Assembly (NCBI GenBank): GCA_002314755.1
Contig: DCHC01000055.1
Location: 597 to 5,892, forward strand
Source of the DNA: Faecalibacterium sp. UBA1762
Lineage (GTDB): Bacteria > Bacillota > Clostridia > Oscillospirales > Ruminococcaceae
DNA: 5,296 nt
Reading direction: 5' to 3'
Shown: one piece after another, positions 4,101 to 5,296 of the stretch
Layout: each line of letters opens with the position of its first letter
How positions within the stretch are numbered: position 1 is the first letter of the stretch
Position numbers and translations under genes: made by a program
The notes under the pieces: generated by a model
What the model was told of the DNA's origin: nothing
The model's input: the letters and a program-made list of their open reading frames with translations, nothing else
Database searches by the model: none

Positions 4101-5296
4101 TCACTCTACCACGATATCGCAGCTCTCAATGCCGCTGGGGATAAAGCGGTATTCCTCGCTCCACTCCGTACCCTCGGTGGTAAAATGCATCGGCCCGTAG
4201 GCAAAGGCGATGGGTGGGTCCAAATGTAGCGGGCCAAAGGTGTTGCGGCGGGTGCCCACCAGCACCAGCTGTACATCCGCCCTTGCCTTGACGGCGTCGG
4301 TGATATCGGCGGTGTAGGGCTCCCAGCCCACGCGTTGGGTACCGGCGGGGGTGATCACCCGCACCAGCGCACCGTGGAACATGCCCGGCGCCAGCAGTAC
4401 TTTACCGTCGGCGCTCTGTTTTTCTGCCGCACCGGCAAAAGCGGCGGCGGGCAGGGTATAGGTCAGGCAGCCGGTGAAAAAGGGCAGCCCCTGGTCAGAA
4501 AGGTCGCCGAAATGCAGCGTTTTGGGCAGAGCGGTCAGGGTGTTGGTGTGCAGACCGGCGCGTACGCCGAAATCGCCCACCAGGTAAAGCGCCTCCAAAT
4601 TGGTATTGCGGGTAAAGACGGTGCGCACGGTGACCGTGTTTTTGCCAAGCTTCAGCACCCCGGCAGGGATCGGCATCCGCTTGAAACAGATATCCACCCA
4701 GATGGAGCCGTCCGGGGCAAGGGGCACGCCGTTGACGGCATAGCTCATCTTATCCGGGCGTTCTGCCGCCAGGGTGACGGGGGTCTTGGGTAGGGTCTCA
4801 ATCTCAAATTCGTACTCCATTTCCAGCGTGCCGTACTCCTGCTTGAAATGCAGCTTGGAATACCAAGGCTGTACCATATTGCCGCCCCGGTGTTCGATAC
4901 CGATATCATCGCGGATCTGCTGGTCTGCCTTCAGCGCCTCGGCAACCGGGTGCCACCCGCTTGCGGCGTGGCGGTCATCCCCTTCGACCCAGCGCCAGCG
5001 GGTAAAGTCCAGCACGCAGATATTTTCTTCATCCAGGCTGTAGGCGTACTCCCCGGTGGGCAGGGCGAAGCGGGCTTTTTCTGCCGCTTTTTCTTCGACG
5101 GCGGGCAGTGCCTCTTTGTCGGCGGTAAAAACAAAGGCACAGGTGCCGGCGGACTCCAAGGCAAAGGGCACGGTCAGTACGCCATTTTTGTATTCCCCGT
5201 TGGCAGCGGTGTGGCTGCCGGTCTTCATATCCCAGCCCTCAGCGGTGACACCTGCGGGCAGTGCAAGCTGCAGATAGCCGGCACGGGGTGCATCCT
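4101..5296 (-). CDS. Large glycosidase-like protein, C-terminal half with two galactose-binding-like domains (cut by the window edge)
   Basis: The frame stays open upstream of ATG 5228 to the right edge, so that ATG is internal; 397 residues are visible and the stop is TGA at 4103-4101. Counting from codon 5228, a beta segment spans the edge (GYLQLALPAGVTAEGWD, then MKTG), resembling the WDxxTGE stretch seen in GH2- and GH106-like enzymes. A jelly-roll domain follows at about 133-222, with NGV (166-168), WVD (177-179), LGKNTVTVRTVF and LEALYLVGDFGV. A second lies at about 235-375, with QGLPFFTGCLTY, WEPYTADITDAV and GTRRNTFGPLH. The VNG...PY..DIT...N pattern is typical of GH2-type sugar-binding sandwiches. 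In such proteins the catalytic barrel precedes these domains, so it should lie beyond the window. A role in breaking down plant or host glycans is inferred from the architecture; rhamnosidase- and galactosidase-like families are both possible. It converges on the other glycosidase-like gene. Confidence 0.82.
   Translation of the reverse strand, partial: DAPRAGYLQLALPAGVTAEGWDMKTGSHTAANGEYKNGVLTVPFALESAGTCAFVFTADKEALPAVEEKAAEKARFALPTGEYAYSLDEENICVLDFTRWRWVEGDDRHAASGWHPVAEALKADQQIRDDIGIEHRGGNMVQPWYSKLHFKQEYGTLEMEYEFEIETLPKTPVTLAAERPDKMSYAVNGVPLAPDGSIWVDICFKRMPIPAGVLKLGKNTVTVRTVFTRNTNLEALYLVGDFGVRAGLHTNTLTALPKTLHFGDLSDQGLPFFTGCLTYTLPAAAFAGAAEKQSADGKVLLAPGMFHGALVRVITPAGTQRVGWEPYTADITDAVKARADVQLVLVGTRRNTFGPLHLDPPIAFAYGPMHFTTEGTEWSEEYRFIPSGIESCDIVVE

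Noticed and set aside
4335..4793. A 152-residue rightward ORF opposite the large glycosidase-like gene
   Set aside because: Glycine- and glutamine-rich low-information translation, antisense to a coherent two-domain protein.
1..5296. CRISPR array, riboswitch or insertion sequence
   Set aside because: No regularly spaced repeats, no recognisable aptamer core ahead of any gene, and no transposase with terminal repeats apart from the serine recombinase.

Overview
This window looks like a piece of a Bacillota chromosome, most likely a gut-type clostridium of the Oscillospiraceae/Ruminococcaceae kind. The reasons are a serine recombinase with a Tn4451/TndX-type C-terminus, a DUF3810-type membrane protein, strong Shine-Dalgarno sites, a tRNA-Leu with an encoded CCA, and large carbohydrate-active proteins. 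This assignment is by feel for the families; no database was consulted.

Layout. (1) Positions 1-1192: the C-terminal part of a large serine recombinase, open at the left edge. It is visibly poorer in G+C than the rest (27 of 60 in the first line, against 43 of 60 in the line at 4321), which fits a mobile element lying to the left. (2) Positions 1193-1533: an RNA and control region. It holds a minus-strand tRNA-Leu(CAA) with its own promoter, two hairpins downstream of it (one a convincing intrinsic terminator), and a separate near-consensus promoter pointing right. (3) Positions 1534-4001: two rightward genes 59 bases apart, probably co-transcribed. The first encodes a DUF3810-type membrane protein with a zinc-protease HELTH motif. 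The second encodes a cytosolic-looking TIM-barrel protein resembling glycosidases, with a small C-terminal beta domain. (4) Positions 4020-4070: a strong hairpin between convergent genes. (5) Positions 4101-5296: the C-terminal half of a large leftward glycosidase-like protein with two galactose-binding-like beta-sandwich domains, open at the right edge.

How it fits together. The left edge looks like the end of an integrated element sitting next to a tRNA gene, with core chromosome to the right. The right two thirds look like a carbohydrate-related neighbourhood: two different glycosidase-like proteins meet tail to tail at a shared terminator. Nothing visible names the substrate, and no transporter or regulator lies inside the window.

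The points most worth a second look are these. A TTGACA-17-GATAAT promoter has a -10 box covering the first ATG of the DUF3810 gene, which argues for a GTG start about 27-30 bases further on. The TIM-barrel protein has a glutamate at strand 4 but no acidic residue where clan GH-A enzymes keep the nucleophile. A perfect 12-bp dyad lies between the recombinase and the tRNA. No clearly new system is evident.
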